NCBI GenBank assembly: GCA_900759665.1
Contig: CAAEWE010000018.1
Span: 124,001 to 188,000 of the forward strand
Direction: 5' to 3'
Length of the DNA stretch: 64,000 nucleotides
Origin: Lachnospiraceae bacterium
Lineage (GTDB): Bacteria > Bacillota > Clostridia > Lachnospirales > Lachnospiraceae
Position numbers and translations under genes: made by a program. Shown one piece after another: positions 43,527-53,212 of this stretch. The notes beneath the pieces were generated by a model. The model did not search any database. It was not told the DNA's origin and saw only the letters and a program-made list of their open reading frames with translations. The number at the start of each line of letters is the position of its first letter. The stretch's first letter is position 1.

Positions 43527-44187
43527 AAGTGATAACCGTACCTTTCTGTATCCGGCTTATGGTATGCACAGATACTGTATTTCTAAAATTGATGGAATCA
43601 TTCATATTTGTGAAGTAAAGAAAATTATAAATGATAGATATAATATAGAAGTGACAGGATCTGCCTGTTGTACATCAACAGCTTTTTATTTGATCTGGTG
43701 TCCTATTCTGACAAAAGGCAGACAGTTTTCTACTGAAATATTAGAACGAATGTTAAGGAACATTATGGGAGATGTTCGATAGAAACAATAGAAAGAACTG
43801 ATCAACGGATTTGGTATATATCATAACAGAAGGTTTATTCCGGAGTCCATTTCTGTCACTTCCTGCATAAAAGATTATCAAAAATACGGAGCTGTGACAA
43901 GACGGAAAGACTGCTGAAAAATAAGTGGAAATATGATGATTATGCCTGAAAAAATTTGGCCATTGTGAAAATTAACTTGTGCATTTTGCTGATTTAAAAG
44001 GGAAAATATGTACAGAATCAACAGAAATAAAAACAGGTCTGATTTACGGAGTATTTTTGACAGAAAAAAACTCCTGAAATTTGCTTTGATCCCATGAAAA
44101 CAATTTTTAAAGATCATTTTCGGAAAACAGCAAATTCAGGAGTCTTTTTCATGATAAGTTATATATTTTGCATATGATCTGCAATAA
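43527..44187. other. AT-rich intergenic region, possible small gene or remnant
   Basis: The only open frame of note runs on the + strand from an ATG at 43564 to 43782 (72 residues, HRYCISKIDGIIHICEVKK at the start). It has no ribosome binding site, so it is probably a decayed gene fragment. The stretch 43783-44063 shows nothing I recognise. The aconitase-family terminator closes the region. Confidence 0.4.
44064..44149. terminator. Terminator after the aconitase-family gene
   Basis: ACTCCTGAAATTTGCT pairs with AGCAAATTCAGGAGT (one bulged A) with A runs before and T runs after, so it works from either side; the long loop is unusual. Confidence 0.75.
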
Positions 44188-46476
44188 TTACATCTGGGAA
44201 CGGTAATAATTGATCAGGCAGCCCTTCTCAATGATATCACGCTCATCATCTGTGAGGTTACCAAGGTGAAGCTCGAATTCCTTCATGCCTTTGTTTACCA
44301 CATAAGCCTTAATGGTATCGTTCTTCTCTTCAATGGCTTTTTTGATATCCTTAATGAAGAGGTAATCTCCGTTCTCAAATGGAAGCTCACCCTGATACAG
44401 GAATGGAAGCATACCCCAGTTGATTAGGTTAGAACGATATCTCTTGGTTGCGTATTCGTTGGCAATATTGGCGAAGCCACCCAGTACCTTCTGGCAGGAA
44501 GCAGCCTGCTCTCTGGCTGAACCATCGCCCGGCTTGACCGCAAAGATCGTAGATCCGATCTGTGTCGCCTGTGGAGAAACATTGAAAGTGCCGTTGATGG
44601 TGTTAAATACCTCTTCTACCTCAGGAAGTGCAGCAAAGATATCCTCTCCTGCGACACGGGCCTTCTCAGCCGCCTGAACCTCTTTGGCGCGTCCCACATA
44701 GGCAGGATCCTTACGGGAAAGCGTAAACTCTGCCAGACCCAGAGGGTTGGAACGGAAGGAGGATGTCTCGCCGGATGGGATCAGCTCGTCGGTGGTGGTA
44801 ACCGGATCGTGGATCTCGGATACAACCTTTAATACGAGGTTGTCAGTAAGGGCACTCATCTCCGGCCAGTCCTTAATGTTAGGTCCGAATTTAACCTCAG
44901 TCTCAGGCTTTGCATTGCCCCAGCCGTTGTATACACGATTCTCATAGATCGCACTGTCAAAGAAGTATTTAGGTTTCTTGAAGTCCACATCAATATCTGT
45001 GGCAGCAGTCAGATAACCCTGGTTGGCAGCAGTTGCTGCGATTGAACGGGCATCCATCAGTGCAACCGATGCGATCTGACCGTTATTTACTTTAGAACCT
45101 TCACGGTTCGGGAAGTTACGTGTAGAGTGGCGGATGGACAGTCCATTGTTTGGAGGAACGTCTCCGGCACCGAAACAAGGACCGCAGAATGCGGAACGCA
45201 CGGTTGCACCGGTCTCCATCAGGTCTGCAATGGTACCGTTCTTTACTAACTCCATAAATACGGGCTGACTGGAAGGATATACGCTCAGGGAGAACTCGTC
45301 TGCACCGATGTACTTGCCGCGGAGAATATCAGCGGCATCACATACATTTTCAAAGCCGCCGCCGGCACATCCGGCGATCACGCCCTGCTCTACATAGAGA
45401 CGTCCGTTGTGAACCTTATCCTTTAATGTATAGTTAACCTTATTATTATCCAGGCTGACTAATGCTCTCTTTTCAACATCATCCAGAATATCCATGAGGT
45501 TTGCGTTTAACTCCTCAATGGTATAAACATTGCTTGGATGGAATGGCATGGCGATCATTGGCTTAATGGTTGACAGGTCAACGTAAACCATACCGTCATA
45601 ATAAGCAACATCAGCCGGTTTTAACTCTTTATAGCCCTCCGGACGCTTATGGATCTCATAGAACTCTTTGATCTTGTCATCTGTCGTCCAGATAGAGGAC
45701 AGACAGGTGGTCTCAGTTGTCATAACGTCCACGCCGATACGGAAGTCAGCGGAAAGATTTGCAACGCCGTCTCCCACGAACTCCATGACTTTATTATTGA
45801 CATAACCATTGGCAAATACAGCTCCGATAATTGCCAGAGCAATATCCTGAGGACCAACGCCCTTCTGAGGCTTACCGGTCAGATATACAGCGATCACGCC
45901 CGGCATATTGATATCATATGTACGGGAAAGAAGCTGTTTTACAAGCTCAGGACCACCCTCGCCCATTGCCATGGTACCAAGGGCACCGTAACGTGTATGG
46001 GAATCGGAACCGAGGATCATCTTACCACCCTCTGCCAGCATCTCACGGGCATACTGGTGAATGACTGCCTGATGAGGAGGAACATAGATTCCACCGTACT
46101 TCTTGGCACAGGAAAGACCGAACATGTGGTCGTCCTCGTTGATGGTTCCACCTACTGCGCAGAGACTGTTATGACAGTTTGTCAGAACATATGGGATCGG
46201 GAATTTTTCCAGTCCGGATGCACGCGCTGTCTGAATGATTCCGACAAATGTAATATCGTGAGATGTCAATTTGTCAAACTTGATCTGAAGCTGATCCATA
46301 TTGCCAGAGGTATTATGAGCCTCCAAAATGCTGTATGCCATGGTTCCTTTGGCAGCTTCTTCCTTACTTGGAGCCTGTCCGCATCTGGCAGCAAGAGCTG
46401 CGGCAGCTTCGCCGTTGTCCTCTACGATATCTGTGCCGTTTACCAGATAAACTCCGTTGTCATACAATTTTATCAT
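44188..46476 (-). CDS. Aconitase-family hydratase (YbhJ-like)
   Basis: A 762-residue member of the aconitase superfamily, which isomerises or hydrates tricarboxylic-acid-type substrates. Seen motifs include LTNCHNSLCAVGGTI, GSDSHTRYGALGTMAMGEGG, CGPCFGAGD and RHSTRNFPNREGS with a substrate-binding arginine set, and the C-terminal swivelling domain. Fe-S ligand cysteines lie in AGCAGGGFENVCDA-like and GPCFG segments. It fits the group annotated as hydratase rather than the classical AcnA or LeuC. Start at 46476 has TGAGGAAG upstream; an ATG at 46488 overlaps that site. The exact substrate is unknown. Confidence 0.82.
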   Translation of the reverse strand: MIKLYDNGVYLVNGTDIVEDNGEAAAALAARCGQAPSKEEAAKGTMAYSILEAHNTSGNMDQLQIKFDKLTSHDITFVGIIQTARASGLEKFPIPYVLTNCHNSLCAVGGTINEDDHMFGLSCAKKYGGIYVPPHQAVIHQYAREMLAEGGKMILGSDSHTRYGALGTMAMGEGGPELVKQLLSRTYDINMPGVIAVYLTGKPQKGVGPQDIALAIIGAVFANGYVNNKVMEFVGDGVANLSADFRIGVDVMTTETTCLSSIWTTDDKIKEFYEIHKRPEGYKELKPADVAYYDGMVYVDLSTIKPMIAMPFHPSNVYTIEELNANLMDILDDVEKRALVSLDNNKVNYTLKDKVHNGRLYVEQGVIAGCAGGGFENVCDAADILRGKYIGADEFSLSVYPSSQPVFMELVKNGTIADLMETGATVRSAFCGPCFGAGDVPPNNGLSIRHSTRNFPNREGSKVNNGQIASVALMDARSIAATAANQGYLTAATDIDVDFKKPKYFFDSAIYENRVYNGWGNAKPETEVKFGPNIKDWPEMSALTDNLVLKVVSEIHDPVTTTDELIPSGETSSFRSNPLGLAEFTLSRKDPAYVGRAKEVQAAEKARVAGEDIFAALPEVEEVFNTINGTFNVSPQATQIGSTIFAVKPGDGSAREQAASCQKVLGGFANIANEYATKRYRSNLINWGMLPFLYQGELPFENGDYLFIKDIKKAIEEKNDTIKAYVVNKGMKEFELHLGNLTDDERDIIEKGCLINYYRSQM

Positions 46477-46609
46477 AGACTTCCTCATTTCTGCGCTGAT
46501 GGTTATTTATGGAAAACTATGCCGGACAGCGCACCGGCACAGGTTATAGGATCAATAATCCCGCAGTCTTTATTATTATGGAAACATGATAAAAAGTCAA
46601 GTCAATATA

Positions 46610-46638
46610 TTGCCATCAGGGGTGAGTTGTAGTAAAAT
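46610..46638 (+). promoter_or_regulatory. Promoter of pyrBI
   Basis: TTGCCA and TAAAAT are spaced 17 bp apart, 36 bp upstream of pyrB. The short leader has no obvious attenuator. Confidence 0.65.
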
Positions 46639-46673
46639 AGAAAAAATTGAAATTTGAGATAGGAGGCAAATAT

Positions 46674-47597
46674 ATGCGACATCTTATCAGCCCACAGGAT
46701 TTATCCATGGAGGAACTGGAGGAACTCCTGACACTGGGACAGGACATTATGAATAACCAGAGCAAATATGCTCATGTCTGTGATGGTAAAAAACTTGCTA
46801 CTTTATTTTATGAACCAAGTACACGTACCCGATTAAGCTTTGAGGCTGCCATGATCAATATGGGGGGACAGGTACTTGGTTTTTCTGAGGCTTCTTCCAG
46901 CTCAGCATCCAAGGGAGAAAGTGTTGCGGATACGATCCGTGTCATCTCCTGCTACGCGGATATCTGTGCCATGCGTCATCCAAAGGAAGGTGCTCCGACG
47001 GTGGCGGCAATGCACTCTTCCATTCCGGTGATCAATGCCGGAGACGGTGGACACAATCATCCGACCCAGACTCTGACAGATCTGTTGACCATCAAAACCC
47101 AGACGGGACGGCTGGACAACCTGACCATCGGTATGTGTGGTGACCTCAAGTTTGGACGTACGGTTCATTCTCTGATCAACGCAATGGTCCGGTTCCCAAA
47201 TGTGAAGTTCGTTCTGATCTCTCCGGAGGAGCTGCGGATTCCGAGTTATCTGCGTCGTGAGGTGCTGGATGCCGGTAATATTGAATACATCGAGACGGAC
47301 AAGCTGGAGGAGAATATGCCAAAGCTTGATATCCTTTATATGACCAGAGTACAGCGAGAACGTTTCTTTAATGAGGAGGATTACATCCGTCTGAAGGACA
47401 GCTTCATCTTAACGAAGGATAAGCTTCAGTATGCAAAGAAGGATATGTACATTCTGCATCCTCTCCCACGAGTCAATGAGATCTCCACGGATGTGGATGA
47501 TGATCCGCGGGCGGTTTACTTTAAGCAGGTTCAGAATGGCGTATATATGAGAATGGCATTGATCATGAAGTTATTGGAGGTGGAGATACCATGTTAA
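46674..47597 (+). CDS. pyrB: Aspartate carbamoyltransferase catalytic subunit
   Basis: PyrB joins carbamoyl phosphate and aspartate in pyrimidine synthesis. The 307-residue protein has the carbamoyl-phosphate motif FYEPSTRTRLSFE, the aspartate-site HPLPRVNE and the NAGDGGHNHPTQTLTDL region. The start at 46674 has TAGGAGG upstream; the longer frame has none. It overlaps pyrI by 7 bp, so the holoenzyme is co-translated. Confidence 0.97.
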   Translation: MRHLISPQDLSMEELEELLTLGQDIMNNQSKYAHVCDGKKLATLFYEPSTRTRLSFEAAMINMGGQVLGFSEASSSSASKGESVADTIRVISCYADICAMRHPKEGAPTVAAMHSSIPVINAGDGGHNHPTQTLTDLLTIKTQTGRLDNLTIGMCGDLKFGRTVHSLINAMVRFPNVKFVLISPEELRIPSYLRREVLDAGNIEYIETDKLEENMPKLDILYMTRVQRERFFNEEDYIRLKDSFILTKDKLQYAKKDMYILHPLPRVNEISTDVDDDPRAVYFKQVQNGVYMRMALIMKLLEVEIPC

Positions 47598-48016
47598 ATA
47601 TCGGAGGACTGAATCAGGGAATCGTGATCGATCATATCCAGGCCGGCGGTGCCATGAAGATCTATGAATATCTGAATCTGGAAAAGCTGGACTGTTCTGT
47701 GGCGATCATCAAAAATGCCAAAAGCAATAAAATGGGCAAAAAGGACATCATTAAGATTGAAGGTGACCTTGATATTGATCTGAATGTGCTAGGAGTTTTG
47801 GATCACAGCATTACGATCAATATTATTAAGAATGCAGAGATCGTGGAGAAGCATCAGCTTTCTCTGCCGGAAACGGTTACGAATATTATCAAGTGCAAGA
47901 ACCCGCGCTGCATTACTTCTATCGAGCAGGAGCTTCCGCATAAGTTTAAGCTTACGGATCGGGAGAACCGGATCTACCGTTGCATTTATTGTGAATCCAA
48001 GTTTAAGGGAAATTAA
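47591..48016 (+). CDS. pyrI: Aspartate carbamoyltransferase regulatory subunit
   Basis: PyrI binds nucleotides and tunes PyrB allosterically. The 141-residue protein has the N-terminal nucleotide domain (IVIDHIQAGGAMKIYEYL) and a C-terminal zinc domain with four Cys (CKNPRC and CIYCESKF). It directly follows pyrB, as in enteric bacteria and many Clostridia. A strong terminator follows. Confidence 0.97.
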   Translation: MLNIGGLNQGIVIDHIQAGGAMKIYEYLNLEKLDCSVAIIKNAKSNKMGKKDIIKIEGDLDIDLNVLGVLDHSITINIIKNAEIVEKHQLSLPETVTNIIKCKNPRCITSIEQELPHKFKLTDRENRIYRCIYCESKFKGN

Positions 48017-48032
48017 GAGCTATTATAGAACC

Positions 48033-48083
48033 AAATACGCCCTAGGGGGAAAGTTGTTGTCTATCCCCCCGGGGCGTATTTTA
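48033..48083. terminator. Strong terminator after pyrI
   Basis: AAATACGCCC and GGGGGA pair with TATCCCCCC and GGGGCGTATTT around a short loop, with T tracts on the + side. It lies between convergent genes. Confidence 0.85.
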
Positions 48084-48100
48084 TTCTGTAATATGTTACT

Positions 48101-49255
48101 TTATGCAATACGGAAAACAAGCTTTGTTACATTACCGGCGGCATCCTTTGCCTTAACAACATAGCGTCCGGATTTTCTAACGATAGCTTTCCTGGTGTTT
48201 GCTTTTTTGCCGTTGATCGTGACAGACTTCATCTTGTAGTTATCCTTAAAACGAAGGGTAACTGGTTTTGTAACCTTCCTGCCGTTTTTGATTCCTTTGA
48301 TCACAGGTTTTTTGGAATCCACGCGGAAGTTTACAGAAGTGGTATTTCCAGTGGCATCCGTTGCGGTGATCTTATATGCCTTGCTTGCGGATGCTTTCAG
48401 CAGTGTATTGCCGATCGTAATACCATTGACGGTAACGGCTTTTACATTGACATTATCGGTAATGGTAATTTTCACGGCTTTGTTGTATATGCCGTTATTC
48501 TTAACGCCGGAGATTACAGGAGCCTCTGTATCTGCGGAAAGAAGGGTTCCGGAGGTTACAGCCATCAGTCTGCTGTCTGCCGGCAGATTATCCGTGCTCC
48601 AGCTTGCAGTCGCACCATTGATGGTTCCGTTGCTTTCCGTAACATTGGTTGGGAATGAGATGGAATAATCCATGATCAGTCCACAGGACTTCATATAGGC
48701 ATAGACATTGTCATATCCGTTTAAGGATTTGGAATTCATTTTACCGATCTCTGCATAGGAAGCACTTTCAGAAAACTTCGCCATATCGGATGACATGGAA
48801 GATGTCAGGGAGTCCGAAGTGCTGGTGGCTTTGGCGGTAAAGGTACTGCTATCCAGAGTCATCTCGGAAAACGGTGCAGCGTTGATGGTTTCAGTGGTAT
48901 ACAATGCAGCGTTGGCAGAACCTTCTTTTAATTTATTGATATATGCCGTGAGGTCTGTCAGAGTCGCTTTCATGGTCTCTGCATTGGCAAAGGTAAGCTG
49001 ACGGCTGAAGGTAATGTATGTCATGCCATTGATGGTCTCCTCTGCCTTTGTAAAGTCTGTTGTCATTAATGGTGAGGTGTTTGCAGACTGATTTAAGGAT
49101 GTTTCAAAGGTCTGCTTCTCATAAAGATATTTGACCGTATAGGAACATGTTCCATCGGCGTTTAATGTCATGGAAACGCCCTGTCCCATACAGCCGGTCA
49201 GTGCGCTGATCACCAGGATCAGTGTCAGCATTAAACAGGATAATTTCTTTTTCAT
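48101..49255 (-). CDS. Lipoprotein with two C-terminal Ig-like repeats
   Basis: A 384-residue secreted lipoprotein. A signal peptide ends at a lipobox (SALTGC), then about 230 residues of unrecognised sequence (containing a Thr/Ser-rich region) lead to two Ig-like domains of about 80 residues, each with a D-x-x-APVI/KPVIKGIKNG start and a closing KAKDAAGN or TATDATGN motif. Such domains are found in cell-surface proteins. The start at 49255 has GGAGGA just upstream; the TTG before it is in the same frame. Function is unknown; surface location is inferred. Confidence 0.78.
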   Translation of the reverse strand: MKKKLSCLMLTLILVISALTGCMGQGVSMTLNADGTCSYTVKYLYEKQTFETSLNQSANTSPLMTTDFTKAEETINGMTYITFSRQLTFANAETMKATLTDLTAYINKLKEGSANAALYTTETINAAPFSEMTLDSSTFTAKATSTSDSLTSSMSSDMAKFSESASYAEIGKMNSKSLNGYDNVYAYMKSCGLIMDYSISFPTNVTESNGTINGATASWSTDNLPADSRLMAVTSGTLLSADTEAPVISGVKNNGIYNKAVKITITDNVNVKAVTVNGITIGNTLLKASASKAYKITATDATGNTTSVNFRVDSKKPVIKGIKNGRKVTKPVTLRFKDNYKMKSVTINGKKANTRKAIVRKSGRYVVKAKDAAGNVTKLVFRIA

Positions 49256-49382
49256 AATTTCCTCCAATCATAATTATGTTATTATAGATGGTTACTTTAT
49301 TATCTTATCATTAAAGGGGATTATGCACAAGAAAAAAAGACATCTTCTCTTCTGGGTGACAGAAAAGAAAATGCCCATGGAT

Positions 49383-49796
49383 TTATATCTTATAAATATA
49401 ATACTTCCGTACTGCAAAGTTCCAAAGGAACACAATAAAGGTTGCTGTGATCTTTGCCATGATCTTAACCATACCATAATATTCCACGAGACCATACATG
49501 AGTATCACGTTTAAAATCAGTCCGATGGCGCCTGCCATAAAAATCTGGCATATCTCCTGCCAGATGGAACGGTCTGTGACTACATCCTTGAAGGTAATGG
49601 CACGACCTAACATCCAGTTAAAGTAAAGGCCGATCACGAAGGCTATGATGGTGCTCCAAAGGTATGACAGCCTTGTAAAATAGACAAGTCCTGCAAAACA
49701 GCACCACTCCGTAATGGCACCACTGCCGCCGACAATAACGTAGGAGCCAAACTGGTGGAAAAGCTCCTGCCAGTGCTCTTTATCTGATGGAAACAT
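49383..49796 (-). CDS. GtrA family membrane protein
   Basis: A 137-residue protein with four hydrophobic segments, the layout of GtrA proteins, which assist transfer of lipid-linked sugars across the membrane. Typical patterns are FGSYVIVGGSGAITEWCCFAG, the YFNWMLGRAITF motif and the basic ending RKYYIYKI. Start at 49796 has GAGGAGGA upstream. No glycosyltransferase is adjacent, so the sugar is not known. Confidence 0.85.
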   Translation of the reverse strand: MFPSDKEHWQELFHQFGSYVIVGGSGAITEWCCFAGLVYFTRLSYLWSTIIAFVIGLYFNWMLGRAITFKDVVTDRSIWQEICQIFMAGAIGLILNVILMYGLVEYYGMVKIMAKITATFIVFLWNFAVRKYYIYKI

Positions 49797-49949
49797 TCTG
49801 AATCCTCCTCTTTCGTCTCTTGTTTTTGACATAAATTTGACAAAATCTTCAAAAATTTAACACAGTCAAGGATTCTATCATATTTTTTGATGTTTGGCAA
49901 CTTTTTTTGACCGGTTAGCTGCGATTTTTGACCTCTTAGGAGATTTGTG

Positions 49950-49978
49950 TTTACAAGGGAAAGGTTTCTCTCTATAAT
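49950..49978 (+). promoter_or_regulatory. Promoter of the LytTR regulator operon
   Basis: TTTACA and TATAAT are separated by 17 bp, 46 bp upstream of the start codon. Confidence 0.75.
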
Positions 49979-50024
49979 AAGCACATATCTTGGCTGAGTA
50001 AGAAAATAAAGAGAGGCGGTGTGT

Positions 50025-50492
50025 ATGAAGATAAAAATAGAACTGGACAGTGATCTGACAGAAAATGAGATCATTATCCGGTGTCCGGCTTTGACCGAGG
50101 AGATTCAGACACTCCAACAGGTTATTTCAGACGCCGTACCGGAGCATCCAAGAATGACCTTTTATAAAGGGGACGCACAGTATTTTCTGAAGCTGGAGGA
50201 TATTCTGTTTTTTGAAACGGAGGAGAAATGGATCAATGTCCATACGGCAGAGGACATCTTCCAGACGAAACAGAAGCTGTATGAGCTGGAGGAACTACTG
50301 CCCCGCTATTTTCTGCGGATCTCAAAGTCCGCCATATTAAATACCCGTAAGGTGTATTCAATTCATAAGAATATTGCGGCATCCAGCGTGGTGGAATTTG
50401 TTGACAGCCACAAGCAGGTTTTTGTATCACGAAACTATTATAAAGCATTGCTTCATCAGATGGAGCTGAATCATTATCAAAAGGAAAGGTAA
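50025..50492 (+). CDS. LytTR-type transcriptional regulator
   Basis: A 155-residue protein with an N-terminal part of about 45 residues and a C-terminal LytTR DNA-binding domain (residues 50-145; RMTFYKGDAQYFLKLEDILFFE, then YFLRISKSAILNTRKVYSI). It has no receiver domain, so it is a single-component regulator of the kind often paired with a membrane partner. The following gene encodes a LiaF-like membrane protein after a 10-nt gap, supporting a sensor-regulator pair for envelope state. Start at 50025 has GAGAGG upstream. Confidence 0.88.
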   Translation: MKIKIELDSDLTENEIIIRCPALTEEIQTLQQVISDAVPEHPRMTFYKGDAQYFLKLEDILFFETEEKWINVHTAEDIFQTKQKLYELEELLPRYFLRISKSAILNTRKVYSIHKNIAASSVVEFVDSHKQVFVSRNYYKALLHQMELNHYQKER

Positions 50493-50502
50493 GGGATATA
50501 TT

Positions 50503-51240
50503 ATGAAAAATCATTCAACACACGGCATTGATAAGCTGTTCTGGGGCGTATTTTTTGTGGCGGGAGCTGCCATGCTGATCTTGAGTAAGCTGGGAACGCT
50601 GCCGGATCTGTCCTTTGTAAGCATTATATTTACGATCATATTTGCATGGACCTTTATTAAAGGTATTTTCACGGTCAATTTTTTTGAAATTTTATTTTCT
50701 GCGGCATTTCTTGCCTGCATCTATGATGATATGCTGGGAATTACAGCCCTGACACCTTGGACGGTTCTGGGAGCGGCACTCCTTGGATCCATCGGTCTGA
50801 GCATTTTGTTCCCACGGAAGCACACATGGCATATCTTCCACCACGCAAAATCCGATGACAGTATCCGGTATGCGGAGGATGTCATAGATATACCGGACGA
50901 GGATGTGATCCATATGGAAAATTCCTTTGGAGCTTCGATCAAGTATATCAATTCCCAGAACTTCCGCAGTGCCCAGCTGGAAAACAGTTTTGGAGAGATG
51001 AAGGTATATTATGATAATGCGATTACCACCGAGAAGCAGGTATATACGAAGATTGATGTAGCATTTGGTAATATGGTGCTGTATGTGCCAAAGACATGGC
51101 AGGTGATCAATAATATTGACTGTTCGTTTGGTGCGGTGAACATCAAGAACCAGAAGAGCTATACCCCACTGCCGGAGGCACCGGTGCTTGTGATCACGGG
51201 AAGCGTGGCATTTGGCGGCGCAGAGATCATATATGTGTAG
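50503..51240 (+). CDS. LiaF-like membrane protein
   Basis: A 245-residue protein with four N-terminal hydrophobic segments (residues about 10-100) and a soluble C-terminal domain of repeated beta strands (ENSFGASIKY, ENSFGEMKVYY, AFGNMVLYVP, SFGAVNIKN, AFGGAEIIYV). This is the pattern of LiaF-type proteins, which modulate envelope-stress signalling in Firmicutes. It is cotranscribed with a LytTR regulator, so it may sense membrane state for it. Direct function is inferred. Confidence 0.8.
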   Translation: MKNHSTHGIDKLFWGVFFVAGAAMLILSKLGTLPDLSFVSIIFTIIFAWTFIKGIFTVNFFEILFSAAFLACIYDDMLGITALTPWTVLGAALLGSIGLSILFPRKHTWHIFHHAKSDDSIRYAEDVIDIPDEDVIHMENSFGASIKYINSQNFRSAQLENSFGEMKVYYDNAITTEKQVYTKIDVAFGNMVLYVPKTWQVINNIDCSFGAVNIKNQKSYTPLPEAPVLVITGSVAFGGAEIIYV

Positions 51241-51272
51241 GCGGTGATAATAGTATTAATAGTATTTAGATT

Positions 51273-51310
51273 AAAAAGGAGTGCCCTTCAAATGAAGTGC
51301 ACTCCTTTGT
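51273..51310. terminator. Bidirectional terminator after the LiaF-like gene
   Basis: AAAGGAGTGC pairs with GCACTCCTTT, with A and T tracts on each side; it lies between convergent genes. Confidence 0.85.
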
Positions 51311-51356
51311 TATGATCAAAGCTATAATTCTAATTAGATCCGATATCTGCGGATTC

Positions 51357-52367
51357 TTAGAACTTGCCTGCGTCAGCAGCTTCCTGTACAGCTACTGCTA
51401 CAGCAACTGTCATACCAACCATTGGGTTGTTACCTGCACCGATCAGACCCATCATCTCAACGTGAGCCGGTACAGAAGAAGAACCTGCGAACTGTGCATC
51501 ACTATGCATACGTCCTAAAGTATCTGTCATACCATAGGAAGCAGGACCTGCAGCCATGTTATCCGGGTGAAGGGTACGTCCTGTACCACCACCGGAAGCA
51601 ACGGAGAAGTATTTCTTACCCTGCTCCAGGCACTCTTTCTTGTAAGTACCTGCAACCGGATGCTGGAAACGTGTAGGGTTTGTAGAGTTACCTGTGATAG
51701 ATACGTCTACGCCCTCTTTGTGCATGATAGCAACACCCTCTGGTACAGAGTTTGCACCATAGCAGTTAACCTTTGCACGAAGTCCCTCAGAATAAGACTT
51801 ACGGAATACTTCCTTAACCTCGTTTTTGTATGGATCAAACTCAGTCTCAACGAATGTGAATCCATTGATACGGGAGATGATCTGGGCAGCATCCTTACCA
51901 AGACCGTTAAGGATAACACGAAGTGGCTCTTTACGAACCTTGTTTGCCTTCTCAGCGATACCGATCGCACCCTCTGCTGCTGCGAATGACTCGTGACCAG
52001 CCAGGAATGCGAAGCACTTGGTATCCTCCTCAAGGAGCATCTTACCAAGGTTACCATGTCCTAAACCTACCTTACGTGTATCTGCAACAGAACCCGGGAT
52101 ACAGAAAGACTGAAGTCCCTCTCCGATTGCTGCTGCTGCTTCTGATGCCTTACGGCAGTTTTTCTTGATTGCGATTGCTGCACCTACTATGTATGCCCAG
52201 CAAGCGTTCTCGAAACAAATTGGCTGGATTCCCTTTACCTGATTGTAAACATCAAGTCCAGCATCCTTTGTAATTTTCTCTGCTTCTTCAATGGAAGAAA
52301 TACCATAGCTGTTCAACACTTTGTTGATCTGGTCAATTCTTCTCTCATATGATTCAAATAATGCCAT
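51357..52367 (-). CDS. GGGtGRT protein
   Basis: A 336-residue soluble protein containing the motif after which its family is named, seen here as ASGGGTGRTLHPDN. Other conserved parts are FLAGHESFAAAEGAIG and ITGNSTNPTRFQHPVAGTYKKEC, broken by short variable parts. The family is found in Clostridia and related anaerobes and has no assigned biochemical role that I know of. Its upstream partner, 21 nt away, is a NifU-like iron-sulfur scaffold, a pairing I recall as recurrent in this lineage; a role linked to iron-sulfur chemistry is therefore plausible but inferred. Confidence 0.9.
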   Translation of the reverse strand: MALFESYERRIDQINKVLNSYGISSIEEAEKITKDAGLDVYNQVKGIQPICFENACWAYIVGAAIAIKKNCRKASEAAAAIGEGLQSFCIPGSVADTRKVGLGHGNLGKMLLEEDTKCFAFLAGHESFAAAEGAIGIAEKANKVRKEPLRVILNGLGKDAAQIISRINGFTFVETEFDPYKNEVKEVFRKSYSEGLRAKVNCYGANSVPEGVAIMHKEGVDVSITGNSTNPTRFQHPVAGTYKKECLEQGKKYFSVASGGGTGRTLHPDNMAAGPASYGMTDTLGRMHSDAQFAGSSSVPAHVEMMGLIGAGNNPMVGMTVAVAVAVQEAADAGKF

Positions 52368-52388
52368 GATTCGTTTGCCTCCTTTTCT

Positions 52389-53096
52389 TTATTTTGCGAT
52401 CTCTTCATCAGTTCTCGGATCAATGAGCTTCACTGCGTCAGCAACACGTCCGTACTGTCCGGATGCCTTGTCCCATGCAGTATTAGGATCATCACCCTTC
52501 TTGATGAAATCTGTCATCTTACCAAGGTTTACAAACTTATAACCAATGATCATATCCTCATCATCCAATGCGATTGCAGTAACATAACCCTCTGCCATCT
52601 CTAAGTAACGAGGTCCCTTCTTCAGAGTACCGTACATAGTACCAACCTGGGAACGAAGACCCTTTCCAAGATCCTCAAGACCGGCACCGATAGCAAGTCC
52701 ATCCTCAGAGAATGCACTCTGGGAACGACCGTAAACGATCTGAAGGAATAACTCTCTCATTGCTGTATTGATCGCATCACAAACCAAGTCCGTATTGAGT
52801 GCCTCCATAACAGTCAGACCCGGGAGAATCTCAGCAGCCATAGCTGCAGAATGTGTCATACCAGAACATCCAACAGTCTCAACGAGAGCCTCCTGAATGA
52901 TACCTTCCTTTACATTAAGGCTCAGCTTGCAGCAGCCCTGCTGAGGTGCACACCAGCCAATACCATGTGTAAAACCGGAAATATCCTTAACTTCCTTTGC
53001 CTGAACCCATTTTGCTTCCTCAGGGATTGGTGCAGCTCCATGATGCACACCCTGGGCAACAGGGCACATGTTTTCTACTTCCTGTGAATAAACCAT
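52389..53096 (-). CDS. NifU-like iron-sulfur cluster scaffold protein
   Basis: A 235-residue protein resembling the N-terminal scaffold domain of NifU/IscU, with cysteine-bearing motifs (GWCAPQQGCCKLSLN, ETVGCSGMTHSAAMA and DLVCDAIN). It is longer than IscU (about 130 residues) because of a C-terminal extension of some 90 residues. GGAGC upstream of the ATG. It pairs with the GGGtGRT protein; no sufBCD or iscS gene is adjacent. Confidence 0.85.
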   Translation of the reverse strand: MVYSQEVENMCPVAQGVHHGAAPIPEEAKWVQAKEVKDISGFTHGIGWCAPQQGCCKLSLNVKEGIIQEALVETVGCSGMTHSAAMAAEILPGLTVMEALNTDLVCDAINTAMRELFLQIVYGRSQSAFSEDGLAIGAGLEDLGKGLRSQVGTMYGTLKKGPRYLEMAEGYVTAIALDDEDMIIGYKFVNLGKMTDFIKKGDDPNTAWDKASGQYGRVADAVKLIDPRTDEEIAK

Positions 53097-53212
53097 GATT
53101 TTGCTCCTTTCAATATGCTTTTTATCTGCGGCATTACCGCAGTCCTAATTACATTTTCGCACAAAATTTGTATTTAGTCTACACCTTTTGACAAAAAAAC
53201 TCACCAAAAATT

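Noticed and set aside
43564..43782. 72-residue + strand small gene
   Set aside because: No ribosome binding site, no recognisable family, and it lies in a decayed-looking AT-rich gap; kept only as a note.
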